Positions 43,684 through 53,430 are shown, numbered from the stretch's first letter. The stretch: 61,347 bases of DNA from DATFXM01 sp035315885 (GCA_035315885.1 DATFXM010000104.1:1-61347), one strand, 5' to 3'. A program made the numbers and translations. Notes: a model not told the origin generated them from the sequence alone.

Positions 43684-45150
43684 CTACATATCCACAATGT
43701 CCAGTGTGAGTTGGTTTGAACGTCCGCCGTCCTGCCTCACCACCTGCACAACCAGAGGTCCGGCGACCCTCAGCATCGGCTTCTTCAATCGAGCCACAAA
43801 GATCGGAGTGTCTAAATCGGTTGTCTCATATCTCGTGGTCAACGCAGTCCCGTTGACCACGACCACAGCGCCTTGTGATGCGGGCGTCGGTGCTGACGCG
43901 CCTTCAAGTATGACAACCTCGAATCGCTTCCCGTTCTTCTGAATAGTGATCGGGTTGAGCATCTCGCCGGTCGCGCGGCGCCTTATGAAGGCCGAACGGA
44001 TCACAAACGGAGTTGCCGTAGCCGAAGGGTTCACTATGCGATGCACCGTGCCGCCCAGTCCTACGACGTAGACCTCGCGGTCCTGGTCTTCCCCAAACGA
44101 CGAGATGTTCAGGGACGTGTCCATCAGCACCGTCGACGTTCCGTTTTGCATCAAGAAGATTTCACCGCTGCAGTAGTCTGCGTAAACGTACGACCCAAAC
44201 GGCAAGCTCGCTTTCTCGCCGCGATAAACATATCCGCCAGTAATTGAGCATCTGCCGCCCGTGTGACCGTACTCGGCGATCGGCGGAATATACGCGCTGG
44301 GATTGCACAGTGAGGGGTCATTGTTAGTGCATCGTGTTCCCTCAAAGACTCGCCACCCATAGTTCCCACCCCGCGTCACGACGTCTACCTCTTCGCGTGC
44401 ACCCTGACCGACATCACCGACGTAGAGGTCGCCGGTGAATTCATCGAAGGAGAACCGCCACGGATTTCGAAGCCCCAGCGAGAATATCTCGTCGCGTCCG
44501 TTAATCTGACCGAAGAACGGATTATCTGGCGGCGACGAGTAGAGCCGGCCGCGGTCCGGATGGTCGATGTCGATTCTGAGTATCTTGCCGAGTAACTGGT
44601 TCGCGTCCTGCGCGCGATTGCCCGGATCGTTTGCCGAACCGCCGTCACCCATTCCGATGTACAGGAACCCGTCTCTGCCAAAGGCGAGCATCCCTCCGTT
44701 GTGGTTTGCGAACGGCTGTGCGATGAGAAGCAGAAGGGTCTCGCTCGGGTCAGCGATATTCCGGTTTCCGGGTGAGACATGGTACTCGGCGATGACCGTG
44801 GCGCCGTCGGGCCGGCGTGTGTAGTCGACGAAGAATCTACCGTTGGAGGCAAACTGCGGATGAAAGGCCAGCCCTAGCAAGCCCTGCTCGCCACCAAAGA
44901 CTACTCTGCTGCTTATGTCCAAGAAGACGGTTGGGATTGCTGGGCCTGGTTGCAGGACTCTGATGCGTCCAGGTTGTTCAACTATGAACAGGCGGCTTGA
45001 GCCATCTCCCGCGTTGGTAGCCAGGACAGGGCTACTGAGGCCGGTCGCGACCGGCTCGAGCTCGATTTGCGGAGCGGATTGCGAACTTACTGAAGTTGGA
45101 AAGACCCCGAGGATCGCGAGACAGTAGAGAACGCATGCTGTCGCCTTCAT
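43684..45150 (-). CDS. PQQ-dependent glucose/sorbosone dehydrogenase-like protein
   Basis: A 488-residue exported protein. After the signal peptide (ending near SVSSQSAP) comes a six-bladed propeller (about 28-370) with GGEQGLLGLAFHPQF, the catalytic His in FANHNGGMLAFG, GDGGSANDPGNRAQD, SLGLRNPWRFSFD and GNYGWRVFEGT, all typical of soluble glucose dehydrogenases. The last 110 residues form an extra beta domain with IPT/TIG-like character. It would oxidise a sugar in the periplasm using PQQ. Substrate and electron acceptor are unknown. Confidence 0.9.
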   Translation of the reverse strand: MKATACVLYCLAILGVFPTSVSSQSAPQIELEPVATGLSSPVLATNAGDGSSRLFIVEQPGRIRVLQPGPAIPTVFLDISSRVVFGGEQGLLGLAFHPQFASNGRFFVDYTRRPDGATVIAEYHVSPGNRNIADPSETLLLLIAQPFANHNGGMLAFGRDGFLYIGMGDGGSANDPGNRAQDANQLLGKILRIDIDHPDRGRLYSSPPDNPFFGQINGRDEIFSLGLRNPWRFSFDEFTGDLYVGDVGQGAREEVDVVTRGGNYGWRVFEGTRCTNNDPSLCNPSAYIPPIAEYGHTGGRCSITGGYVYRGEKASLPFGSYVYADYCSGEIFLMQNGTSTVLMDTSLNISSFGEDQDREVYVVGLGGTVHRIVNPSATATPFVIRSAFIRRRATGEMLNPITIQKNGKRFEVVILEGASAPTPASQGAVVVVNGTALTTRYETTDLDTPIFVARLKKPMLRVAGPLVVQVVRQDGGRSNQLTLDIVDM

Positions 45151-45419
45151 AGGCTAACCTCTAGTTGTGAGTACTACCGTTTGGTCAACCGAGGATCAAC
45201 AAGGATCACAAGGAACTGATGTGAGGAGGGACTTCTTAGTTGTTTGTTGGTTTACTCAGGACAAAGTTTATGGCCAGGTGATCTTTAAATCAATCCGCGG
45301 GAGAGAGTGCTGAGCTTAGAGTTTCTCAAGCTCGGATCGCAGGCATTCAGCATTGCGGCTTGCGTTAAGAATCGGTCGGTAGCAAACTCATCTGGCCTAT
45401 CTCGAAATAGGAGCCCTGA

Positions 45420-46583
45420 ATGTATCCTGGTGGACGCGAACAGTCGCTTATGTCCTGTGTCGGACGAATTTTTGTGACAGCGCTTCTTGTGGTTGTTGTC
45501 CTTGCTCAAACCGCCGGTGCGCAGCAGAAGAAGCGCGACGTTCAAACCACCGCTCAGCCCCAGCCTGTTGAGTCAGACCCTTCCGCAGTCGAGGCAGTGA
45601 TTAACACCGAGTTGGGCGTCGTTCGATTCGAGTTCTTTCCGGACAAGGCACCGCTTCACGTCCAACAATTCCTGAAACTGGCGCGGAGTGGCTTTTACGA
45701 CGGGTCCGGGTTCCATCGGGTGTACGCTCACAGCTTGGTACAAGGCGGCGATCCGCTGCTGAAGGATCCTTCAACGCCGCGCGAACGTTGGGGAACGGGC
45801 GGCTTGAATCAGCTGCCGGACGAAATCAGCGGTTTGAAGCACGTTCGCGGCACAGTGTCTACGGTTCGGATCCCGGGTAAGCCCGGAAGCGACGGTGCGC
45901 AGTTCTTCATCTGCCTTGCACCGCAGCCGCAACTGGACGCCGAGTTCTCGGCTTTTGGGCAGGTGAACGAGGGGCTCGACGTAGTCGATCGCATTTCTCA
46001 GGCGCCCGTTGACGCCCAGAGCCTGACTGAAAAGCCAATCAAGATAGTCAGTATCAAGATCGAGCCGAAAAAGACAGAGCCTTTTAAGGATGCGACCTTA
46101 GAGCAGCTTAGAAGAGACGTCCTGCTTCGCACAAGTCTGGGCGATATCACTGTCACGATGGATCCGAGTGTGGCGCCCGAACACGTTCGCAATTTCCTGA
46201 AGCTGGTCCAGACAGGCTACTACGATCACACGGCGTTTCATCGGATCGTCCCGGGATTCGTAGTCCAGGGCGGTCTCGGTTCGACCAGGGCGGGAGGCGC
46301 TTCGCATCCGGCTGAGCGATGGGTCAGAAGGCTAAAGCCGGAGTTCAGCAAGCAGAATCATTTGCGTGGAGTGTTGTCGATGGCTCGAGGGGACGAATTG
46401 GATTCGGCTTCGACGTCGTTTTTCATCATGTTGGCGGCATCGCCGCATCTGGACGGTAAGTATACGATTTTTGGAAGAGTGATTGATGGGTTGGAAGTGC
46501 TTGATCTGATGGAGAAGGCGCCTCGTCACGGTGAGACGCCGGTTGAACGGATTGAACTGATCGAGGCGACGATCAAGTACTGA
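45420..46583 (+). CDS. Exported peptidyl-prolyl isomerase with two cyclophilin domains
   Basis: 387 residues; AGGAG six bases before the ATG at 45420 supports this start over the ATG at 45450. A signal sequence (FVTALLVVVVLAQTAGAQ) is followed by two cyclophilin domains in tandem. The first (about 56-210) has HVQQFLKLARSGFYDGSGFH and GAQFFICLAP. The second (about 232-387) has HVRNFLKLVQTGYYDHTAFH, RIVPGFVVQGG and TSFFIMLA. Most bacterial cyclophilins have one domain. It speeds proline isomerisation of envelope proteins. Convergent with the ExeA-like gene, with GAAATTT repeats between. Confidence 0.93.
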   Translation: MYPGGREQSLMSCVGRIFVTALLVVVVLAQTAGAQQKKRDVQTTAQPQPVESDPSAVEAVINTELGVVRFEFFPDKAPLHVQQFLKLARSGFYDGSGFHRVYAHSLVQGGDPLLKDPSTPRERWGTGGLNQLPDEISGLKHVRGTVSTVRIPGKPGSDGAQFFICLAPQPQLDAEFSAFGQVNEGLDVVDRISQAPVDAQSLTEKPIKIVSIKIEPKKTEPFKDATLEQLRRDVLLRTSLGDITVTMDPSVAPEHVRNFLKLVQTGYYDHTAFHRIVPGFVVQGGLGSTRAGGASHPAERWVRRLKPEFSKQNHLRGVLSMARGDELDSASTSFFIMLAASPHLDGKYTIFGRVIDGLEVLDLMEKAPRHGETPVERIELIEATIKY

Positions 46584-46672
46584 GATCTCAAATCTCAAAT
46601 TTAAAATCTCAGATCTCAGATCTGAAATCTCAGATCTCAGATTTGAAATCTCAAATTTGAAATTTGAAATTT
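46584..46672. repeat. GAAATTTGAAATCTC repeat tract
   Basis: An AT-rich, self-complementary tract made of CTCAAATTT, CTCAGATCT and GAAATTTGA units between convergent genes. It runs into the coding end of the ATPase gene and gives its stop. The same unit forms the core of the hairpin at 56072-56163. Confidence 0.85.
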
Positions 46673-47502
46673 CCGAGCTCAGAAATAGTTCTCTCCGACA
46701 AATCCAGCGAGTCCACAACCTCTTCTATAGTCTCTCGAGAGATACCCTTGCACCCCGAAGCGTAGCCGTACAAAAGCGCATTGTCGCAAATATTGTTTAT
46801 CACTCGCGGAATTCCCTTCGACGCCTGCCCGATCAGCGCGACCGCAGTGTGATCAAACAAATTGACGCTGGGAGCCCCGGCCTGTGTCAATCGGAATCGA
46901 ATGTACTGGCTTACGTCAAACACCGTCAGAGGCTTTACTCTGCATCGCAGCGATACCCGCTGCTTCAACTGCCGCAGCGACTCGCGATTCAACGCATCAT
47001 CAAGCTCCGGCTGACCCGATAGCACGACTTGTAGCAGCTTGTCATTGTTGGTCTCGAAGTTCATCAGCAGCCGAATCTCTTCGAGCAAAGACGTCGGAAG
47101 ACCGTGCGCCTCGTCGACGATCAACACCGTCCGAAGATTCCGCGAATGCCGAGAAGCCAGCAGCCTGCCCATCGCCGAGAGCCGCTCGGACTTCGTCGCC
47201 GCCGGATGCGAGTCGAGCCCCATCTCCTCCGCAAGCTGGTCGAAAAACTCCGCCGCGGTCAGGAAAGGGTTGAAGATGTAGACCAGTTGAGTTTCAGAAC
47301 CAAAATGCTGCATAGCTGCTCGAAGCAGCGTGGTCTTGCCCGTCCCACTTTCACCGGTCAGCACAACAAGGCCCTTGTTGTGACTTATCGCGTAATTCAA
47401 CGTCGCGAGTACTTCGAGATGACTTTCAGTTCGGAATAAGAAATATGGATCGGGCGTGAGCGCAAACGGCATTTGCTTTAGCCCATAGTACTCCAGGTAC
47501 AT
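46651..47502 (-). CDS. ExeA/GspA-like AAA ATPase
   Basis: A 283-residue AAA ATPase: FALTPDPYFLFRTESHLEVL at the N-terminus, Walker A TGESGTGKTTLL near residue 49, Walker B VLIVDEAHGLP, and the sensor region LSGQPELDDALN. The family includes ExeA of secretion systems and the ATPase found in exosortase-associated exopolysaccharide loci. It has no membrane domain or peptidoglycan-binding domain. It lies 38 bases after the sugar-nucleotide dehydrogenase, so a role in polysaccharide export or assembly fits. The last residues (about NFKFQI) and the stop are encoded by the repeat tract. Confidence 0.88.
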   Translation of the reverse strand: MYLEYYGLKQMPFALTPDPYFLFRTESHLEVLATLNYAISHNKGLVVLTGESGTGKTTLLRAAMQHFGSETQLVYIFNPFLTAAEFFDQLAEEMGLDSHPAATKSERLSAMGRLLASRHSRNLRTVLIVDEAHGLPTSLLEEIRLLMNFETNNDKLLQVVLSGQPELDDALNRESLRQLKQRVSLRCRVKPLTVFDVSQYIRFRLTQAGAPSVNLFDHTAVALIGQASKGIPRVINNICDNALLYGYASGCKGISRETIEEVVDSLDLSERTISELGNFKFQI

Positions 47503-47540
47503 CTCGCGACTCTCCTTCGGGTGACTCAGTTATCGGCTTA

Positions 47541-48854
47541 TCACCAGCAAATACCTCTGTACTGCTTGCGGCTGTCGGGAACCTCCAACAACCGGACAAG
47601 ATCGACTATGACTCGACCGTTGTTCATTCGATCGGCGAGCCTGAGGAATTCATCTTCTCGCTTTCCGATGATCAGGACCTCGGAGCGTTCGATCACTTCG
47701 TTCAGTCCGGACACCATCAGCGACGATATGTGTGGGATTTCGGATTCGATGTAGTGCTTGTTCGCTCCAAACAAACGCGCCAGTTCTACATCTCGATCAT
47801 ATATCGCCAGCTTGCAGCCCTTTCCGATCAGGGTCTCAATCAAGGAAACCATGGGGCTTTCGCGTAAGTCGTCGGTGCCTGATTTGAAACTCATGCCGAG
47901 CACGCCTACGCTCTTCTTCCCGGTCGCAACCACCGTGTCGACAACCCGCTCAACCTGTTGCCGGTTGCTTATCAGTATTGAATTCAGGACGGGAACCTCG
48001 ACGTCCAGTTCGCGAGCTTTGTAGGTGAGCGCCCGCAGGTCTTTCGGTAGACACGAGCCGCCGAATGCGAACCCCGGCTTTAGATAGAGCGGTGATAGAT
48101 TCAGCTTTGTGTCCCGGCAGAACACGTCCATCACTTTGTGACTGTCCACTCCGAGCGCCTTGCAGATATTTCCGACTTCGTTGGCAAACGTAACCTTAAG
48201 ACCGTGAAATGCGTTGCAAGCGTACTTGACCATCTCCGCTTCTTTGATGGCGACTCTGATCGTTGGTGCGTCAATGCCCGAATAGAGACGCTGAAGCGTG
48301 ACAGCGGTGTCTTCGTCGTCTGCTCCGATCAGAGTGAATGGCGGGTGATCGAAGTCGTAGACCGACGTTCCCTCGCGGAGGAACTCGGGGTTGATCGCGA
48401 CGCCGAAATCCAGCCCGCACCGTTTGCCGGAGTGAACTTCGAGCGTGGGTATAACGGTTTGTTCGATAGTGCCCGGCAGCATTGTGCTTCGGAGAGCGAC
48501 GATGTGGAACCTGCTCTTCCTTGAGATTGCTTCTCCGATTTGTCTGCACACCCTCTTAAGAAAAGTCAGGTCGAGGCTGCCGTTGTGATTGCCGGGCGTC
48601 CCGATGCAGACGAGCGAGATATCGGTGTTCAGCACTGCTTCAGAGGAGTCGGTCGTGGCTCGGAGGGATCCGGCCCTTACCGAATGTTGGATCAGATTTT
48701 CGATTTCGGGCTCGACGATGGGGCTGCGCCCGCTGTTCACGATATCTACCTTTAAAGCGTTGACATCAACGCCGGTGACGTCGTGCCCGTCCCTCGAGAA
48801 GCAGGCGGCCGAAACGCAGCCTACGTAACCTAAACCGAAAATGCTGAGTTTCAT
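47541..48854 (-). CDS. GDP-mannose/UDP-sugar 6-dehydrogenase, AlgD-like
   Basis: A 437-residue nucleotide-sugar dehydrogenase. The N-terminal NAD domain is IFGLGYVGCVSAACFSRDGH; the catalytic cysteine is in FAFGGSCLPKDLRALTYKA near residue 266; GTDDLRESP and KHYIESEIPHISSLM follow. These C-terminal sequences match AlgD (GDP-mannose 6-dehydrogenase) better than Ugd. It makes a sugar acid, GDP-mannuronate by that reading, for the polymer. A uronic acid would also suit the neighbouring heparinase-like and AsnB-like proteins. Confidence 0.9.
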   Translation of the reverse strand: MKLSIFGLGYVGCVSAACFSRDGHDVTGVDVNALKVDIVNSGRSPIVEPEIENLIQHSVRAGSLRATTDSSEAVLNTDISLVCIGTPGNHNGSLDLTFLKRVCRQIGEAISRKSRFHIVALRSTMLPGTIEQTVIPTLEVHSGKRCGLDFGVAINPEFLREGTSVYDFDHPPFTLIGADDEDTAVTLQRLYSGIDAPTIRVAIKEAEMVKYACNAFHGLKVTFANEVGNICKALGVDSHKVMDVFCRDTKLNLSPLYLKPGFAFGGSCLPKDLRALTYKARELDVEVPVLNSILISNRQQVERVVDTVVATGKKSVGVLGMSFKSGTDDLRESPMVSLIETLIGKGCKLAIYDRDVELARLFGANKHYIESEIPHISSLMVSGLNEVIERSEVLIIGKREDEFLRLADRMNNGRVIVDLVRLLEVPDSRKQYRGICW

Positions 48855-48898
48855 CTCTATCTGCGCAAAATTGCCAATTGCGCGGTTTTTCCGGGGGA

Positions 48899-49105
48899 GA
48901 GGGTGGCGAAGGGCGAATGGGCGAATGGGCGACGCGGGGAGGAGGGAGGAGGGACGCGGGGAGGAGGAGCGAACTGGCGAATGGGCGAAGGGCGAAAGGG
49001 CGACCGGAAGAACTCCATGTCCTTACCGCCGGCCATTCGCCCTCTCCGCCTGTTGCTCCTCCTGGTGTCTCCGAGTCCCCGCGTCCCTCCTCTCCGCGTC
49101 ACCGA
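48899..49105. repeat. GGGCGAATGGGCGA palindromic element, second copy
   Basis: G-rich left half with GGGCGAATGGGCGAATGGGC and GGAGGAGGGACGCGGGGAGG, a core like ACCGGAAGAACTCCATGTCC, and a C-rich right half (GCCATTCGCCCTCTCCGC). Related to 35570-35720. It occupies the 278-base gap between the GT4 and AlgD-like genes. Confidence 0.8.
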
Positions 49106-49132
49106 GTCAGCCCTTCGCCCCTTCGAACTTCC

Positions 49133-50326
49133 TCATCGCACTTCCTCCAGAACTGTCTCGAACTGGCGGGCGATTCGGGCCCAGTCGAACTTGCTTGCCT
49201 GGGCAGCCGCGGCACTCTCCAAACTCGCACGATAACCGTCTTCACGCAGCAGCTTGAGGATACTGGACGCAAACCCGTTAGCACTGTCCTCGATCAGAAT
49301 GTCGCGGCCGTCGTTCACATCGAGCCCTTCCGCGCCAACGGATGTAGAAACGACCGCCCGGCCCATCGCCATCGCTTCGTAAATCTTGAGTCTCGTGCCG
49401 CCACCTATCCTCAGCGGCACGATCACCACACTCGAATCACGCAGGTGATCGATTACCGAGGGAACTGTTCCAGTAACCTCGACCGATTCAGAAGCCAGCC
49501 GCAGCACTCGGCGATGCGGGTCGCGTCCAACGATGCGAAACCGGGCGGCCGGGCACCCTTGCCGCACGGCTGGCCATATCTCACCCACGAAGTATTCGAC
49601 TGCGTCGATGTTTGCTTCCCAATCCATTGAGCCGCTGAAGGTGACGAGCGTACCTCGAGCATCAGTGGGTTCGCGCCGGCTATACTGAGACAAATCCACG
49701 CCGGTCGGAACGACGCTTATGCGTTCTCGGTTTGTCATCGCAGCCATTGCATCGCGGTCTGCCTCCGAGACTGCGATTACGTGATCGAAGCGGTTTACGG
49801 CCGTGCGCTCGTACGAAGCCATCTTTAGAGCCTCGGCCTTGTATGCAATTCGCTTCAGAAGACTGCGTTCGTGTTTTGCTTGCCTTTCCCACAACACTGA
49901 CTCGACATTGTGCTGAAACAGAACCGTAGGGGTACCAGGACGGCGCGGGAAGTTTAGCGACGCTGCAAGAAAGTCGCAGATCGCAACATCAAACTTCTCG
50001 CTCGACAGCAATTCTTCTATGCAAGAGCGCACTCGCGGTGTGGTGAATTTCGCGACCGAGTATGGAGTGGCCGAAAAGAAGTTAGCACAGTAAGACAAGC
50101 CCTCGAAGAATTCCGACCGGCTACGCGGCATATTGATGGCTACGGCACCCGGAAAGTGTCCCTGCAAATCGCGCTCGTACGAATCGTCGCGTGCGCCTAC
50201 ATAGTTGGAAACGAGCGTCACCTCGTTCCGCAGCGCGAGCTGCCGAAGCAGATTATAGGAGCGGATCTTCCCGCCGGTGTCCACCGGCAGCAGCTTGTTC
50301 CCCGACTTGACCCACAATATCCGCAT
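49133..50326 (-). CDS. GT4-family glycosyltransferase
   Basis: A 397-residue GT-B enzyme. N-terminus MRILWVKSGNKLLPVDTGGK with the TGGKIRSYNLL loop, and a C-terminal donor domain with VTFSGSMDWEANIDAVEYF, RFRIVGRDP and IGGGTRLKIYEAMAMGRAVV. This resembles the PEP-CTERM/exosortase-type GT4 subgroup. It is the last of four tightly packed genes (gaps of 4, 13 and 12 bases) running from 56007. Sugar donor unknown. Confidence 0.88.
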   Translation of the reverse strand: MRILWVKSGNKLLPVDTGGKIRSYNLLRQLALRNEVTLVSNYVGARDDSYERDLQGHFPGAVAINMPRSRSEFFEGLSYCANFFSATPYSVAKFTTPRVRSCIEELLSSEKFDVAICDFLAASLNFPRRPGTPTVLFQHNVESVLWERQAKHERSLLKRIAYKAEALKMASYERTAVNRFDHVIAVSEADRDAMAAMTNRERISVVPTGVDLSQYSRREPTDARGTLVTFSGSMDWEANIDAVEYFVGEIWPAVRQGCPAARFRIVGRDPHRRVLRLASESVEVTGTVPSVIDHLRDSSVVIVPLRIGGGTRLKIYEAMAMGRAVVSTSVGAEGLDVNDGRDILIEDSANGFASSILKLLREDGYRASLESAAAAQASKFDWARIARQFETVLEEVR

Positions 50327-50338
50327 AAGCCGGACCGT

Positions 50339-51466
50339 TCACTTCCTGATGATCACCAACGGGTATTGGCCGATTCGACCCGCCAGCGAAGGAAAGCGAT
50401 CTTCAAACCAGAACGCCAACCGGAGCAGCGCCCGTCCCCCGAGCCACGAATGTGCGTAAACCATCGAGCAGTGATGGCTAATGGTTCTCCACGCGATCGT
50501 CTCGAGCTCAAAACCCCAATCTCGACTCTTGAACCAGTCGTACGGATGCATATAGGCATACAGGCGCGATCGATTCTCTCTGCCCGTTATCCGATTGAAC
50601 CGCTGATACAAGGATCGCATCGCACGAAACAGAACAAGCGGGAAAAGAAGAAGGTTCATCAGCGCAGAGCGCCGTCCCCACGAGTAGATAACAGTCGCTT
50701 GAGAGCCGCTCTTCACGACGCGATGCAGCTCTCGAATAGCCTTCTCCTGTTCGTCGCGTGGCACGTGGTAGATCGTATGCAGCGAAATGGCCGAATCAAT
50801 CGACCCGTCTTTGAAAGGCAGGTTCGTGACGTCTCCAAGAATGTAGATCCCCAGATCCCCCAACTTGTGCCGGGCCTCTCGAAGAGCGGCTACTGAAAGG
50901 TCGACGCAAATCCGATAGTCGAACGTTTCTGAATAAGTGAGGTACTCAGGGAACTGGATCGGCCCTGAAGCGACGTCGAGCAGATAACGGCCGCCCGGGT
51001 TTATATGATCATTGATCCTAAGCCTGCACCGTCTCACATAGTCGCTCGCAACTTCGCGAAGGTCTTCGTATTTGTGTGCGTCTATGAAAGCGTCGTCTTC
51101 GCCCCGGCTCCAGCCGATCCTTTCATAGAAGTCCTGCACGCTTTTCTTTTCGTCTCGCAGCGCACTGTTCTGACCCGCCTCGAACCGAAGTGCTATCGCG
51201 AGGTTCCCAAGCAGCATTGTGATTCCATCACAGACCGCGTACGCGTATGAGCGGTCGGCAGTCGCGTATGCGGCGTCCAGAGCTGTTCTCACGGCTGTGC
51301 CATCGAGGTGACGCAGCTCTCCGCGGCTCGCGCGCGAGTTCAACTCGCATACGTCCTGAATGCTCAACTGCTCAAGCTCCGCGCCGGTAATCGGGCAGCG
51401 CAGAATATCTTCAAGGCCGTCGGACCGAGGATAAGTTGTGATTGCCGATTGGCGAAGAGCACTCAT
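50339..51466 (-). CDS. SAM-dependent methyltransferase with Trm112-like N-terminus
   Basis: A 375-residue class I methyltransferase. Residues about 18-90 look like a Trm112p-type domain (LEDILRCPITGAELEQL, then VCDGITMLL). The catalytic fold starts near residue 165 with YLLDVASGPIQFPEY (SAM motif I), then ILGDVTNLPFKDGSID and LHTIYHVPRDEQEKAI. Such proteins in glycan loci methylate sugars or lipid-linked intermediates. GAGG precedes the ATG, and the gene is 13 bases from AsnB. Target unknown. Confidence 0.88.
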   Translation of the reverse strand: MSALRQSAITTYPRSDGLEDILRCPITGAELEQLSIQDVCELNSRASRGELRHLDGTAVRTALDAAYATADRSYAYAVCDGITMLLGNLAIALRFEAGQNSALRDEKKSVQDFYERIGWSRGEDDAFIDAHKYEDLREVASDYVRRCRLRINDHINPGGRYLLDVASGPIQFPEYLTYSETFDYRICVDLSVAALREARHKLGDLGIYILGDVTNLPFKDGSIDSAISLHTIYHVPRDEQEKAIRELHRVVKSGSQATVIYSWGRRSALMNLLLFPLVLFRAMRSLYQRFNRITGRENRSRLYAYMHPYDWFKSRDWGFELETIAWRTISHHCSMVYAHSWLGGRALLRLAFWFEDRFPSLAGRIGQYPLVIIRK

Positions 51467-51479
51467 CTTCTTGACCTCA

Positions 51480-53426
51480 TCACAGAGCCTGCTCTACGGC
51501 GAGGGCCCGCATTTTTGAGTTCGCCGCGCCTTCGCGGTCGAAGAATTGTCGCTGCCAGATCTCGAAATTGATTAGGGACCACAAACGTTCGGAGTGGTCC
51601 TCGCCCGCTTGATGGCGGGCGACCAGGTTAGCAACAAAATCCTTGTTGAAGATGCCGCGAGCTGAAGCGCGCTCGTCCAACACGTATTCGTCTATCACGC
51701 CGGAGAACCTCCCACGCAACCAGGATGCTAGCGGGACTGGAAAACCCATCTTGCGTCTCGACAGGATCGGCTTGGGGAGCCGATCTCGCATCGCGCGTCT
51801 GAGGATGTATTTAGTCGTGAGTCCTCGAAGTTTCATTCTCTCGGGCAGCCTGGCGGCAAACTCCGCGAGCTTATGATCCAGAAAGGGCACGCGACTCTCT
51901 ATCGACGCGGACATGCTCATCTGGTCCTGTTTCATAAGCAGTTCCTGCAGGTAGCTCTTCATGTCTGCTGCCAGCAGTTGGTTGAGCAACGACTTCGCGT
52001 CCGACCTCGAGATCGCCTCGCGCAGGCCGGCGTAAGGCCCTCGGGCACCCATACGCTCCAGCGTCTCCGCGGTGAACAGCCGAGACTGCATCTCTCGCGA
52101 AAACACCGAAAAGTTGTCGAAATAGATCTCGTTGATCTCCGGCTTCAGATACAGGAATGTGCGGGACAACTTTCGCGCGACTGTCGAGGCGAGCCTCCGG
52201 TCGTCGATGATCCGACGTAGCAGGCGACGTAGGGTCGCAGGGATCGCTCCCTGATAGATTCGCCCGAGGGCTCGGTTGTAAAGCGTCTTGCCATACTTGC
52301 CGTACCCGGCAAGGAGTTCGTCGCTTCCTTCGCCTGTCAGAACCACTTTGACGTGTTCGGCTGCCAGTCTTGAAACGAAGTGTAGCGGGACGCTTGAGGC
52401 GTGAGCGATCGGCTCGTCCTCCTGAAACACCAGCGACGGAAGAGCCTCAAAGAACTGTCTCGGGCTCACCAGCACTTCGTGATGATCCGTCCCGAATTCC
52501 TGCGCGACCATTCGCGCGTACTCCAACTCGTTTGCTTCGCGTTCGGCGAACGCCACTGAGAAAGTTTTGATCGGGCCATCGACCATTTCGCTCATCGCCG
52601 CGACGATCGCGCTGGAGTCGATGCCCCCGGAGAGAAACACCCCAAGCGGTACGTCGGCCATTAAGCGGAGCCGCACCGACTCGTAAAACAGTTCTCTGAA
52701 TCGACTCACGTATTGCGCTTCGTTGAGCGGATCGTCATCCGGTTCGTAGCTCAGACTCCAGTAACTTCTGAGCTCAACGTGTCCGTCCTTCCATTTCAGA
52801 ACGTGCCCGGGTGGGACGCGCCGGACGCCGCGAAAGAGCGTCTGTTCGTCGGAGGTGCCACGGTTCGCGGTGTAGTCGGCGAGCGACTCGTAGTTCACTT
52901 CAGGTTTGACCGCCCCCGCTTCGACGAGCGCCTTTATTTCCGACGCAAACCAGAGCGTGCCGTCGTCCGAGACGCTGTAGTAGAGCGGTTTAATGCCGAG
53001 GCGGTCTCGCGCAAGCAGGAGGACGCCGCGCTTCTCGTCCCACAGGGCGAAAGCAAACATTCCGCGAAGGAGCTCTACGGCGCGCTCGCCCTGCTCCTCG
53101 TAAAGATGGATGATTGTTTCCGTGTCACTGTTCGAGCGGTAATGGTGGCCGGCGGATTCCAGCGCCGGACGGAGCTCGCGGTGGTTGTAGATCTCTCCGT
53201 TGAAGCTTATCCAGATTGTGCCGTCTTCGTTGGTCATCGGCTGATGACCGCCGCCAACATCTACGATCGAGAGTCTGCGATGCCCGAGGGCAACCGCAGA
53301 GTCGAAGTAAGATCCGCGGTCGTCCGGTCCCCGATGAACGAGCGAGTCGCGCATGCTGATCAGCGCGGCTTCGTCGATCTCCCTTCGTGAGGTTCGGGGT
53401 AATGCAATTCCGCAGATCCCGCACAT
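51480..53426 (-). CDS. asnB: Asparagine synthase-like amidotransferase (copy 2)
   Basis: 648 residues with Cys2 nucleophile (MCGICGI), VHRGPDDRG, FNGEIYNH and the standard PP-loop FLSGGIDSSAIVA. The C-terminal SMSASIESRVPFLDH and RKMGFPVPLASWLRG segments match the exopolysaccharide-associated AsnB branch. It lies four bases after the heparinase gene. Differs from copy 1 in keeping the SGG loop. It may amidate a uronic acid or peptide carboxylate in the polymer; no direct evidence in the sequence. Confidence 0.93.
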   Translation of the reverse strand: MCGICGIALPRTSRREIDEAALISMRDSLVHRGPDDRGSYFDSAVALGHRRLSIVDVGGGHQPMTNEDGTIWISFNGEIYNHRELRPALESAGHHYRSNSDTETIIHLYEEQGERAVELLRGMFAFALWDEKRGVLLLARDRLGIKPLYYSVSDDGTLWFASEIKALVEAGAVKPEVNYESLADYTANRGTSDEQTLFRGVRRVPPGHVLKWKDGHVELRSYWSLSYEPDDDPLNEAQYVSRFRELFYESVRLRLMADVPLGVFLSGGIDSSAIVAAMSEMVDGPIKTFSVAFAEREANELEYARMVAQEFGTDHHEVLVSPRQFFEALPSLVFQEDEPIAHASSVPLHFVSRLAAEHVKVVLTGEGSDELLAGYGKYGKTLYNRALGRIYQGAIPATLRRLLRRIIDDRRLASTVARKLSRTFLYLKPEINEIYFDNFSVFSREMQSRLFTAETLERMGARGPYAGLREAISRSDAKSLLNQLLAADMKSYLQELLMKQDQMSMSASIESRVPFLDHKLAEFAARLPERMKLRGLTTKYILRRAMRDRLPKPILSRRKMGFPVPLASWLRGRFSGVIDEYVLDERASARGIFNKDFVANLVARHQAGEDHSERLWSLINFEIWQRQFFDREGAANSKMRALAVEQAL

Positions 53427-53430
53427 CGAA

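Noticed and set aside
48878..49630. A 250-residue plus-strand reading frame
   Set aside because: It spans the GGGCGAATGGGCGA element and the antisense of a GT4 gene; low-complexity start and no domain.
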